NCBI GenBank assembly: GCA_018895315.1
Contig: JAHIOK010000217.1
Span: 1-7,225, forward strand
DNA length: 7,225 nucleotides
Reading direction: 5' to 3'
DNA from: Actinomycetota bacterium
Lineage (GTDB): Bacteria; Actinomycetota; Actinomycetes; Actinomycetales; Microbacteriaceae
Positions 1 to 6,084 of this stretch are shown piece by piece. A model generated the notes under the pieces. The model was not told where the DNA came from, did not search any database, and saw only the letters and a program-made list of their open reading frames with translations. The stretch's first letter is position 1, and each line of letters opens with the position of its first letter. A program made the translations under genes and the position numbers.

Positions 1-378
1 CCGGGCAGCGTCGCCTACAACTTCCAGCGCAAGGGTGTCATCGTCGTCGCTGCCGACAGTGCGTCCGAGGATGACGTCATGCTCGCGGTTCTCGAAGCCG
101 GTGCCGAGGAGGTCGAACCCCACGGCGATGGCTACGGCATCATCACCGAAGCCACCGACCTCGTCGCCGTGCGGTCGGCGCTGCAGGATGCCGGGATCGA
201 CTACGAGTCGGCGGACGTCGAGTTCGTGCCCAACCTCAAGGTCGAGATCGACGCCGATACCGCCCGTAAGGTGTTCCGTCTCATCGATGCTCTGGAAGAC
301 AGCGACGATGTGCAGAACGTCTACAGCAACTTCGACCTCACTGCCGAGGTGCAGGCGGAGCTCGAAGAAGACGAGTAG
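1..378 (+). CDS. yebC: YebC/TACO1-family protein, C-terminal half (partial at left edge)
   Basis: The reading frame is open from the first base to a TAG at 376-378 and gives 125 residues, about half of the usual roughly 250, so the start lies upstream of the window. The fragment begins [12 protein letters not shown], the family's conserved 'GSV-Y-F-RKG' stretch. It continues through an acidic segment to [10 protein letters not shown] near the C-terminus, which is also characteristic. There is an in-frame ATG at 79, but the conserved residues before it show it is internal. YebC-family proteins are cytoplasmic. They were first described as DNA-binding regulators, and some members, including mitochondrial TACO1, have more recently been linked to translation through difficult stretches such as polyproline. 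The sequence here does not decide between these roles. A yebC-ruvCAB order is common in bacteria. Family assignment is firm; function in this organism is inference. Confidence 0.95.
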   Translation, partial: PGSVAYNFQRKGVIVVAADSASEDDVMLAVLEAGAEEVEPHGDGYGIITEATDLVAVRSALQDAGIDYESADVEFVPNLKVEIDADTARKVFRLIDALEDSDDVQNVYSNFDLTAEVQAELEEDE

Positions 379-422
379 ACGCTCGTCTCGTCGGGCGGGG
401 CGCGCCTGAGGGCTGCGGCCTC

Positions 423-443
423 CCCCCGCGCTTAGCGTGGGGG
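423..443 (+). repeat. GC-rich inverted repeat (hairpin) in the yebC-ruvC gap
   Basis: The left arm at 423-431 (CCCCCGCGC) pairs with the right arm at 435-443 (GCGTGGGGG) across a TTA loop. This gives nine pairs, one of them a G-U. The right arm ends one base before the ruvC GTG. No T tract follows, so it is not a standard intrinsic terminator. It could act as a 3' end for yebC mRNA, or could mask the ruvC start on read-through transcripts. The rest of the gap, 379-422, holds nothing I recognise. Confidence 0.6.
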
Positions 444-445
444 AG
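433..445 (+). promoter_or_regulatory. candidate -10 element for leaderless ruvC transcription
   Basis: TAGCGT at 433-438 fits the actinobacterial TANNNT -10 pattern. Six bases separate it from the G of the ruvC GTG at 445, which is the spacing expected if that G is the first transcribed base. No recognisable -35 element lies upstream. The G-rich run at 439-443 abuts the start codon too closely to serve as a normal ribosome binding site, which favours a leaderless message. The hexamer is a weaker match than the one at ruvA. Confidence 0.4.
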
Positions 446-1017
446 TGGCATCCCCTCCTCTGCGCGTGCTGGGCATCGACCCGGGTCTCACCCGGTGCGG
501 TGTCGGCATCGTCGATGTTGAGGCGAATCGCTCCGCGAAGCTGGTCTATGTCGGAGTCGTGCGGTCTGCGCACGAAATGCCGATCGCTGAGCGCCTCGCC
601 ACGATCGCCTCCGGCATCCGCACGATCATGGCGGAATTCAGCCCGGCGGTCGTCGCTGTCGAGCGTGTCTTCGCCCAGCAGAACCGCAGCACCGTGATGG
701 GCACGGCGCAGGCCAGCGGCGTTGCGCTCCTGATGGCGGCCGAGCGTGGCTTGCCCGCGGAGACGCACACACCGACCGAGGTCAAAGCGGCGATCACCGG
801 CTACGGCGCGGCCGACAAGCGCCAGGTGCAGACGATGGTGGCCCGTATCCTCGGGCTCGACGAATTGCCGAAGCCGGCGGATGCCGCCGACGCCCTGGCC
901 ATCGCGCTCTGCCATGCGTGGCGGCGAAATCCTGCGACTGCCCCCGCGAGCGGGGCATCGGGATTGACGCCGGCGCAACGAGCGTGGGCCGAGGCCGAGC
1001 GCGTCGCCCGCCGGTGA
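445..1017 (+). CDS. ruvC: Holliday junction resolvase RuvC
   Basis: RuvC is the endonuclease that cuts four-way Holliday junctions symmetrically, acting as a dimer with RuvAB during recombinational repair. The 190-residue protein has the RNase H-like fold signatures: GIDPGL at 10-15 with catalytic Asp12, VERVF at 72-76 with Glu73, and ADAADALAIA at 145-154 carrying Asp146 and Asp149. These match the four acidic catalytic positions of E. coli RuvC (D7, E66, D138, D141). Length is slightly above the usual 170-180 because of an Ala/Pro-rich tail (about 163-190) ending in basic residues. The GTG at 445 is chosen as start. A second in-frame GTG at 466 would begin right at the conserved VLGID and would also keep the domain whole, but it has no better ribosome binding site. 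It sits 66 nt after yebC and 47 nt before ruvA. Confidence 0.97.
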   Translation: MASPPLRVLGIDPGLTRCGVGIVDVEANRSAKLVYVGVVRSAHEMPIAERLATIASGIRTIMAEFSPAVVAVERVFAQQNRSTVMGTAQASGVALLMAAERGLPAETHTPTEVKAAITGYGAADKRQVQTMVARILGLDELPKPADAADALAIALCHAWRRNPATAPASGASGLTPAQRAWAEAERVARR

Positions 1018-1027
1018 CGCGTGTCGC

Positions 1028-1043
1028 TCGAACATAGCTCCGA
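1028..1043 (+). promoter_or_regulatory. candidate LexA (SOS) operator upstream of ruvA
   Basis: The 16-mer TCGAACATAGCTCCGA matches the actinobacterial LexA box TCGAAC-N4-GTTCGA at 10 of 12 defined positions: the left half is perfect and the right half is 4 of 6. It lies in the 47-nt ruvC-ruvA gap, from about -37 to -22 relative to the predicted ruvA start. LexA bound there would block RNA polymerase at the -35 region. ruv genes are known SOS targets in several bacteria, including mycobacteria. This site predicts damage-inducible expression of ruvAB. Confidence 0.65.
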
Positions 1044-1052
1044 AACCGCCGG

Positions 1053-1065
1053 TAGAATCGACGGA
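1053..1065 (+). promoter_or_regulatory. -10 promoter element for leaderless ruvA transcription
   Basis: TAGAAT at 1053-1058 differs from TATAAT at one position. Exactly six bases follow before the A of the ruvA ATG at 1065, so the predicted transcription start coincides with the start codon. No Shine-Dalgarno sequence precedes the ATG (the bases just before it read CGACGG), as expected for a leaderless mRNA. No convincing -35 hexamer is present; the LexA-like site occupies that region. Confidence 0.7.
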
Positions 1066-1682
1066 TGATCTCCTCGCTGCACGGCACGGTTCTGCATGTG
1101 AGCGGTGATGCGCTCGTCATCGAAGTCGGAGGTGTCGGGTTCTCCGTGGCCGTCACGGCCGATGTCGCGCGCCGCACTCATCTCGGCAGCGACATCAGAC
1201 TGAACACGAGTCTCATCGTCCGCGAAGACGCCCTCTCGCTCTTCGGCTTCGACGAGCGCGAAGAGCTCGAGGTGTTCGGGCTCCTGATCGGCGTGACGGG
1301 TGTCGGCCCGAAATCTGCCCTGGGTGTGCTGTCGACCCTGTCGGTCGAGCAGATCGCCACGGCGGTATCCGCAGACGACGACGCACCGTTCCGCCGGGTG
1401 TCGGGCATCGGGCCCAAGACCGCGAAGCTCATCGTGCTGCAGCTCGCCGGCAAGCTGGTGGCCCCGCGGCTCGCAGCCGCCGCCGCTCCCGGTGCGGCCT
1501 CGCTGAACGGGCAGGTCGTGCAGGCGCTGGTCGGACTCGGCTGGTCGGAGCGTCTGGCGGTCGAGACGGTCACGGTTGTTGCCGCCGAAGCATCCCCCGC
1601 CGAGCGCACCACGGTTGCCTCGCTCCTGAGACTCACGCTCGCGCAACTCGGCCCCGCGCGAAAGGAGCACGCCGGTGGATGA
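1065..1682 (+). CDS. ruvA: Holliday junction branch migration protein RuvA
   Basis: RuvA binds Holliday junctions as a tetramer, holds them open and square, and loads the RuvB motors. The 205 residues are typical of the family. Domain I (about 1-62) is an OB fold. It ends in [11 protein letters not shown] (52-62), whose Glu54 and Asp55 correspond to the acidic pin that separates strands at the crossover. Domain II carries two helix-hairpin-helix motifs, [11 protein letters not shown] at 76-86 and [13 protein letters not shown] at 111-123, which bind the DNA backbone. An Ala-rich flexible linker covers about 134-147. Domain III (about 148-197, with the motif ALVGLGW) contacts RuvB. The ATG start is supported by conserved N-terminal residues and the promoter spacing. 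The stop overlaps the ruvB start by 8 nt, which indicates coupled translation. A LexA-like operator upstream suggests SOS control. Confidence 0.97.
   Translation: MISSLHGTVLHVSGDALVIEVGGVGFSVAVTADVARRTHLGSDIRLNTSLIVREDALSLFGFDEREELEVFGLLIGVTGVGPKSALGVLSTLSVEQIATAVSADDDAPFRRVSGIGPKTAKLIVLQLAGKLVAPRLAAAAAPGAASLNGQVVQALVGLGWSERLAVETVTVVAAEASPAERTTVASLLRLTLAQLGPARKEHAGG
1661..1667 (+). promoter_or_regulatory. ribosome binding site of ruvB, inside ruvA
   Basis: AAAGGAG lies within the last codons of ruvA, seven bases before the GTG at 1675. It is the strongest Shine-Dalgarno sequence in the ruv cluster and fixes the ruvB start at this GTG, inside the ruvA frame. Confidence 0.85.
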
Positions 1683-2703
1683 GTTCCGCGACGCCGACGA
1701 GCCCGTCGACGAGACGGAGCTCGCGATCGAGGGTGCGCTGCGACCGTCCTCGCTGGCGGAATTCGTCGGCCAGCAGAAAGTGCGCGGCCAGCTGCAGCTC
1801 CTGCTCGACGCCGCGCGCATCCAGCAGCGCCCCGCCGATCACATCCTGCTGTCCGGCCCTCCGGGCCTCGGCAAGACCACGCTCGCCATGATCGTCGCGC
1901 ACGAGAGCAACCGGCCGCTGCGCCTCTCCAGTGGCCCCGCCATCCAGCACGCCGGCGACCTCGCTGCCCTCCTGTCGAGCCTGACCCCGGGAGAAGTGCT
2001 GTTCATCGACGAAGTGCACCGGATGGCGCGTTCGGCGGAAGAGATGCTGTACCTCGCGATGGAGGACTTCCGCATCGACATCATGGTGGGCAAAGGAGCA
2101 GGAGCCACCAGCATCCCGCTCGATCTTGCGCCGTTCACGCTGGTCGGCGCCACCACGCGATCCGGGATGCTGCCCAACCCGCTGCGCGACCGCTTCGGTT
2201 TCACCGCCCACCTCGAATACTACGAACCCGAAGAGCTGGAGCAGGTGATCGAGCGGTCCGCCGTGATGCTCGGAGTCACGCTGCCGCCGGCTGCCCGCGC
2301 CGAGATCGCGAAGCGCTCGAGGGGCACACCCCGCATCGCGAACCGACTCCTGCGTCGCGTCCGCGACTACGCTCTCGTGCGCGGTGGGGGAGCGGGTGCC
2401 GATATCGCGATCGTGGATGCCGCACTCGAGCTGTACGACGTCGACCCGATCGGGCTCGACCGGCTCGACCGCGCGGTGCTCGACATGCTGGTGCGCCGAT
2501 TCCGTGGCGGCCCGGTGGGGTTGAGCACGCTGTCGGTCTCCGTCGGCGAAGAGGCTGAGACGGTCGAGTCGGTGGTAGAGCCCTATCTGGTGCGCATCGG
2601 GTTCATGGGGCGCACGCCGCGCGGTCGCGTCGCGACCCCGGAGGCCTACCAGCACCTCGGGGTGCCGCATCCCGAGGGGGCCCTCAGAATCAATGACCTA
2701 TAA
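1675..2703 (+). CDS. ruvB: Holliday junction branch migration ATPase RuvB
   Basis: RuvB is the AAA+ motor that forms hexamers on the arms of a RuvA-bound junction and pumps DNA using ATP. The 342 residues match the family length. Visible motifs are: Walker A GPPGLGKT at 61-68 with Lys67; Walker [10 protein letters not shown] at 109-117 with Asp112 and Glu113; the sensor 1 region GATTRSG at 158-164; the arginine-finger segment NPLRDRFG at 168-175; and sensor 2 [16 protein letters not shown] at 217-232. The C-terminal winged-helix domain (about 258-335) includes [15 protein letters not shown] at 304-318. All key residues are present. Translation starts at a GTG that overlaps the ruvA end, with a good ribosome binding site, so RuvA and RuvB are probably made together. 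Its TAA stop is embedded in a TATAAT that probably starts the next transcription unit. Confidence 0.98.
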   Translation: MDEFRDADEPVDETELAIEGALRPSSLAEFVGQQKVRGQLQLLLDAARIQQRPADHILLSGPPGLGKTTLAMIVAHESNRPLRLSSGPAIQHAGDLAALLSSLTPGEVLFIDEVHRMARSAEEMLYLAMEDFRIDIMVGKGAGATSIPLDLAPFTLVGATTRSGMLPNPLRDRFGFTAHLEYYEPEELEQVIERSAVMLGVTLPPAARAEIAKRSRGTPRIANRLLRRVRDYALVRGGGAGADIAIVDAALELYDVDPIGLDRLDRAVLDMLVRRFRGGPVGLSTLSVSVGEEAETVESVVEPYLVRIGFMGRTPRGRVATPEAYQHLGVPHPEGALRINDL

Positions 2704-2704
2704 T
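2699..2704 (+). promoter_or_regulatory. consensus TATAAT -10 element overlapping the ruvB stop, likely yajC-secDF promoter
   Basis: TATAAT at 2699-2704 is a perfect match to the sigma-70-type -10 hexamer and stands out in GC-rich surroundings. It contains the ruvB TAA stop (2701-2703). The predicted start of transcription is near 2711, which would give a yajC leader of about 73 nt. No good -35 hexamer is seen 16-18 bp upstream, where the sequence is G-rich coding DNA. This is common for actinobacterial promoters. Confidence 0.55.
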
Positions 2705-2751
2705 CACTGAAGGCTTTCGCCGACCCTCCTCCCGCCAGGCAGTGCCGCTCC

Positions 2752-2781
2752 GGTGCGCCTCATCTGAAAGGTGCCGCACCT
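2752..2781 (+). promoter_or_regulatory. yajC leader with two mutually exclusive hairpins over the ribosome binding site
   Basis: The ribosome binding site AAAGGTG (2767-2773) lies ten bases before the yajC ATG. AGGTG at 2769-2773 can pair with CACCT at 2777-2781 across a CCG loop, hiding it. Alternatively GGTGCG at 2752-2757 can pair with CGCACC at 2775-2780, which leaves the site free in the loop. The two folds share bases 2777-2780 and cannot coexist. Both stems are short (5 and 6 bp), so any regulatory role is inference. The remaining leader (2705-2751) shows nothing else clear. Confidence 0.4.
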
Positions 2782-2783
2782 CC

Positions 2784-3248
2784 ATGGATCTTGGAACGTT
2801 CTTCCAGCAATACGGCCTCATCATCCTGCTCGTCCTCCTCCTGGTCTTCATGTTCTACAGCTCGCGTCGCCGTATGCAGAAGCAGAAGGCCGAGCAGGAG
2901 TCGAAGGCCCGCCAGACCGTGCCGGGCGCCGAAGTCCTCATGCAGGGCGGTCTGTACGGAACCATCGTGGAGTTCGACCCCGAGAACCTCGACCAGCCCG
3001 CGATCGTCTCGATCGCTCCCGGCGTCGAGATCAAGGTGCACAGCCAGGCCATCCTGCGCGTCGTCACCCCCACCGAGGGTGTCGTGACAGAAGACGAGTA
3101 CCTCACCGCCGAGGAGAGCGCGGCCGAGTACGCGGCCGGTGTCGCCAGCGGCGAGATCAGCTCGATCAGCGATGACCGCCTGCGTGCCGAAGCCGAGGCC
3201 GAGAAGGCCGTCGACGACGCGGAGAAGAAGAACAAGCCCGAAGCCTGA
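2784..3248 (+). CDS. yajC: Sec translocon accessory protein YajC
   Basis: YajC is a small single-span membrane protein that associates with SecD and SecF in the holotranslocon. The 154-residue product has a short N-terminus, one membrane helix at about 9-26 (a run of Leu, Val and Ile), a basic stretch SRRRMQKQK at 27-35 fitting cytoplasmic placement, and the YajC domain signature TVPGAEVLMQGGLYGTIV at 45-62. The C-terminal tail (about 100-154) is rich in Glu, Asp, Ala and Lys and makes the protein longer than the roughly 110-residue E. coli form. The ATG at 2784 is chosen: it follows an AAAGGTG ribosome binding site and gives a normal N-terminus. The in-frame GTG at 2742 would add 14 polar, cysteine-containing residues before the helix and has no good binding site. 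secD begins 51 nt downstream, probably in the same operon. Confidence 0.95.
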   Translation: MDLGTFFQQYGLIILLVLLLVFMFYSSRRRMQKQKAEQESKARQTVPGAEVLMQGGLYGTIVEFDPENLDQPAIVSIAPGVEIKVHSQAILRVVTPTEGVVTEDEYLTAEESAAEYAAGVASGEISSISDDRLRAEAEAEKAVDDAEKKNKPEA

Positions 3249-3299
3249 TCGGCTCCCACTGATCGGCATTCGCGCCGCTCTCGAGAAAGTTGACCCGTC

Positions 3300-5030
3300 G
3301 TGGCGACCTCCACACCCGTCCGGCACGCCTGGCGTGCACTGACCGGACTGCTCCTCATCACCGGACTCCTGTTCGGAGTGAACGCCCTCGGCGTCTACGT
3401 CTTCCAGAAGAGCTCGTGGGCGCCCGGGCTCGCACTCGACCTGCAGGGCGGCACGCAGATCGTGCTGCAGGCGCAGACACCGGACGGCACCGACCCGACC
3501 AGTGAGCAGATGTCGCAGGCCGTGACGATCATCCGCCAGCGTGTGGATGCCTCGGGCGTCGGCGAAACGGATGTCACCACCCAGGGCGGCAAGAACATCG
3601 TCGTCCAGATCCCGGGAACGGCCGATGAGGCCACGCGCCAGCGGATCGAGGCCTCCGCCCAGCTGCAGCTGCGCGCCGTGCTCTACGCCGGCCAGCCGGC
3701 CACCAGCTACGTCGGCAATGACGGCAACAGCACGCCGTATCCGACGCCCGACCCCGGTCTGCAAGCGACTCCATCGGTCTCTCCGAGCAACGGCAGCGAC
3801 ACGGCGTGGATCACCCCCGCGCTGCAGGCACAGTTCCTGGTCTACAACTGTGGTGACCCGAACAACAACGCTGCCAATGCGCCCAAGGATCAGCCTCTGA
3901 TCACCTGCGACGACAGTGGCACCGCGAAGTACATCCTCGGCCCGGTCGAGCTCGACGGAACCTCGATCAGCGACGCCACGTTCGGTCTGCAGTCCACGAA
4001 CAACCAGTGGACCGTCAACCTGAAGTTCAATGCCGAGGGCACCGCAACGTTCGGTGCGATCAGCCAGCGCCTCTACGGCGCCACATCACCGCTGAACCAG
4101 TTCGCGTTCGTGCTCGACGGCAAGGTGCTCTCCGCGCCGACGATGAACGCCGTGATCCTCGACGGCAATCCGAGCATTTCGGGCAGCTTCACGCAGACGA
4201 GCGCCAAGACGCTCGCCGATCAGCTGAAGTACGGTGCGCTGCCCCTGAGCTTCAGCGTCGTCAGCTCCGACACGATCTCGGCAACCCTCGGTTCCCAACA
4301 GCTCCAGATCGGACTGATTGCAGGCCTCATCGGCCTCATCCTCGTCGCGGTCTACTCGCTGATCACCTATCGCGCGCTCGGGTTCGTCATCATCGCCTCG
4401 CTGGCGGTGATGGGCGTGCTCACCTACGTCACGATCTGCGTGCTGGCCTGGCGGATGGGCTTCCGCCTGTCACTCGCGGGTGTTGCGGGTCTGATCGTGT
4501 CGATCGGGTTCACCGCCGACTCGTTCATCGTCTACTTCGAACGAATACGAGACGAGCTCCGCGACGACAAGTCGATCACGGGTGCCGTCGAAGACGGATG
4601 GGGTCGAGCCAAGCGCACGATCTACATCTCCAAGTCGATCAACGTGCTCGCCGCCGTGGTGCTGTACATCCTCGCGGATGCCACGGTGAAGGGCTTCGCG
4701 TTCACGCTGGGGCTCACCACCGTGATCGACGTGCTCATCTTCATCTTGTTCACGCATCCGGTGATGCAGCTGCTCGCTCGCACGCGCTTCTTCGGATCCG
4801 GCCACAAACTGTCGGGCCTCGACCCGGACGCGCTCGGAGCGGTCTACCGCGGGCGTGCGCAGTTCCGCGCCCCCGCTCCCGCCGCCGTGAAGGGTCGGGC
4901 CGCACGCTCGCGCGGAGAGGCTGAGCGACGCCAGACCATCGCGGAGCGTAAGCAGGCAGAAGAACTCACGACATCCGGAAAGGATGCGGGCGCCACGTCT
5001 GCGTCCGCCGCCAAGGGGGAGCGCGACTGA
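3300..5030 (+). CDS. secD: protein translocase subunit SecD
   Basis: SecD with SecF forms an RND-type membrane complex that uses the proton gradient to pull proteins outward after SecA-driven export. The 576 residues show one N-terminal membrane helix (about 14-34), a large extracytoplasmic domain (about 40-335) starting with the hallmark GLALDLQGG at 43-51, and five further helices between about 336 and 497. The fourth-helix motif SIGFTADSFIVYFERIRDEL (401-420) holds Asp407, counterpart of the conserved proton-relay aspartate of E. coli SecD (D519). The external domain has a Pro/Ser/Asn-rich insert (about 136-168) and two cysteines (184 and 203) that could form a disulfide. A charged 79-residue cytoplasmic tail (about 498-576) follows the last helix. 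Start is a GTG with a weak GAGAAAG upstream. The 51-nt gap before it contains an 8-bp direct repeat (TGATCGGC at 3246 and 3260) of no clear meaning. The end overlaps secF by one base. Confidence 0.97.
   Translation: MATSTPVRHAWRALTGLLLITGLLFGVNALGVYVFQKSSWAPGLALDLQGGTQIVLQAQTPDGTDPTSEQMSQAVTIIRQRVDASGVGETDVTTQGGKNIVVQIPGTADEATRQRIEASAQLQLRAVLYAGQPATSYVGNDGNSTPYPTPDPGLQATPSVSPSNGSDTAWITPALQAQFLVYNCGDPNNNAANAPKDQPLITCDDSGTAKYILGPVELDGTSISDATFGLQSTNNQWTVNLKFNAEGTATFGAISQRLYGATSPLNQFAFVLDGKVLSAPTMNAVILDGNPSISGSFTQTSAKTLADQLKYGALPLSFSVVSSDTISATLGSQQLQIGLIAGLIGLILVAVYSLITYRALGFVIIASLAVMGVLTYVTICVLAWRMGFRLSLAGVAGLIVSIGFTADSFIVYFERIRDELRDDKSITGAVEDGWGRAKRTIYISKSINVLAAVVLYILADATVKGFAFTLGLTTVIDVLIFILFTHPVMQLLARTRFFGSGHKLSGLDPDALGAVYRGRAQFRAPAPAAVKGRAARSRGEAERRQTIAERKQAEELTTSGKDAGATSASAAKGERD
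5013..5021 (+). promoter_or_regulatory. ribosome binding site of secF, inside the end of secD
   Basis: AAGGGGGAG lies eight bases before the secF ATG at 5030. It selects this ATG over the next in-frame ATG at 5039. With the TGATG stop-start overlap it supports translational coupling and balanced SecD:SecF synthesis. Confidence 0.8.
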
Positions 5031-6019
5031 TGGGCAAGATGAGTCAGTTCGGAAACAACCTCTACTCGGGCAAGGTCTCCTTCCCGTTCGTCGGCCGGCG
5101 TCGGCTGTGGTTCATCATTGCTGCCGTGCTCGTGCTGGGGTCTGTCCTCGTGCCGTTCGTTCGGCCGGTGCAGTTCTCGATCGAGTTCACCGGTGGTTCC
5201 CAGTTCACGGTGTCGAGCCTGTCGAGCCCCGACCAGACGCTGGCGACCACCGCGGTACACACCGTCGTCCCCGATGCTGTCACGAAGGTCTCGACGGTCG
5301 GCACCACAGCGGTGCGCGTTCAGACCGATCAGATGAGCACCGAAGACACACTCGCGGTGACCCAGGCTCTCGCAACCGCCTACGGCGTCAACGTCAGCGA
5401 AGTCACCGCGTCCTTCATCGGGCCCAGCTGGGGTGCCGATGTGACCCGTCAGTCGCTCTGGGGGCTGGCGATCTTCCTGGCGCTGACCTTCCTGATCCTC
5501 GCGCTGTACTTCCGTACGTGGAAGATGTCCGCCGCCGCCATCATCGGCGTTGTCGACGTGCTCGTGATCACGATCGGTGTGTATGCGCTGGCCGGCTTCG
5601 AGATCTCCCCTGCGGCCGTGATCGGATTCCTGACGATCCTCGCCTACTCGCTGTACGACACCACGGTGGTCTTCGACAAGATTCGCGAGAACACACGAGA
5701 AGACGGCGAGGTGTCGGGCCGCACGTTCGGCGAATCCGTCAACCTCGCCGTCAACCAGACGCTGATCCGCTCGATCAACACAACGGTGGTCGCGATTCTT
5801 CCGGTGGGCGCGATCCTGTTCATCGGCGCTTTCTGGCTCGGTGCGCAGACTCTGAGCGACATCTCGCTGTCGATCTTCGTCGGCATCATCGTCGCGGCCT
5901 ACTCCACGCTGTTCGTCGCCGCACCGCTGTACTCGTTCTTCCGTGAGAACGAGCAGAGCATCAAGGTGCGCGACGCGAAGGTTCGAGCCAATCGCGCCAA
6001 GGCTGCCGTCACCGTCTGA
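5030..6019 (+). CDS. secF: protein translocase subunit SecF
   Basis: SecF is the partner of SecD in the proton-driven accessory translocase of the cytoplasmic membrane. The 329 residues match the family. There is one membrane helix at about 26-43, then the conserved IEFTGGSQF at 51-59 that opens the extracytoplasmic domain (about 48-140). Five more helices follow: about 141-161, 168-188, 193-215, 252-272 and 277-302. The fourth-helix signature AYSLYDTTVVFDKIREN (205-221) contains Asp210 and Asp216, matching the conserved aspartates of the SecF proton path. A short basic tail (about 304-329) ends the protein. The ATG lies in a TGATG overlap with secD. Nothing unusual is seen in the coding sequence. 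Confidence 0.97.
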   Translation: MGKMSQFGNNLYSGKVSFPFVGRRRLWFIIAAVLVLGSVLVPFVRPVQFSIEFTGGSQFTVSSLSSPDQTLATTAVHTVVPDAVTKVSTVGTTAVRVQTDQMSTEDTLAVTQALATAYGVNVSEVTASFIGPSWGADVTRQSLWGLAIFLALTFLILALYFRTWKMSAAAIIGVVDVLVITIGVYALAGFEISPAAVIGFLTILAYSLYDTTVVFDKIRENTREDGEVSGRTFGESVNLAVNQTLIRSINTTVVAILPVGAILFIGAFWLGAQTLSDISLSIFVGIIVAAYSTLFVAAPLYSFFRENEQSIKVRDAKVRANRAKAAVTV

Positions 6020-6028
6020 TCGCTCGTA

Positions 6029-6071
6029 CGTGCGCCGCCGTCCGTGACGCCTCGCGGGCGAGCGGCGCGTG
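6029..6071 (+). repeat. GC-rich inverted repeat between secF and rel, possible terminator
   Basis: GCGCCGC at 6032-6038 pairs exactly with GCGGCGC at 6062-6068. Two G-U pairs and one C-G extend the stem to 6029/6071. A smaller hairpin (TCGC at 6052-6055 with GCGA at 6058-6061) sits inside the loop. It lies just after the secF stop and before the rel promoter, where the yajC-secDF message would be expected to end. No T tract follows, so if it terminates it would be a U-less or Rho-assisted type. In this GC-rich DNA such a repeat can also arise by chance. Confidence 0.4.
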
Positions 6072-6084
6072 GGTGAGCGCGGCG

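Noticed and set aside
437..697. Alternative + strand frame starting at GTG 437 near the ruvC start
   Set aside because: It encodes a Ser/Arg-rich shadow in another frame of ruvC with no conserved motif.
801..1820. Long open frame on the minus strand (339 codons) across ruvC, ruvA and ruvB
   Set aside because: It lies opposite well-supported genes, its protein is an Arg/Gly/Ser-rich mixture with no recognisable motif, and such frames are expected in GC-rich coding DNA.
1633..2670. Minus-strand frame of 345 codons opposite ruvB
   Set aside because: Full overlap with ruvB, whose motifs are complete. The product is His/Arg/Asp-rich with no family signature, as expected for a codon shadow.
2753..2767. 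Four-codon upstream reading frame (Met-Arg-Leu-Ile) before yajC as a leader peptide gene
   Set aside because: The ribosome binding site is weak and the frame is too short to separate from chance. It is mentioned only as part of the leader hypothesis.
2742..2783. In-frame GTG upstream giving a 14-residue longer YajC
   Set aside because: The added residues are polar and cysteine-containing, unlike YajC N-termini, and no good ribosome binding site precedes it. ATG 2784 has one.
3246..3267. Direct repeat TGATCGGC (3246-3253 and 3260-3267) between yajC and secD as an operator
   Set aside because: Only 8 bp long, the first copy contains the yajC stop codon, and no known regulator site is recognised.
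4534..4549. TCGAAC at 4534-4539 inside secD as a LexA box
   Set aside because: The matching right half is absent and the site is within conserved coding sequence, where the bases are explained by the SecD protein motif.
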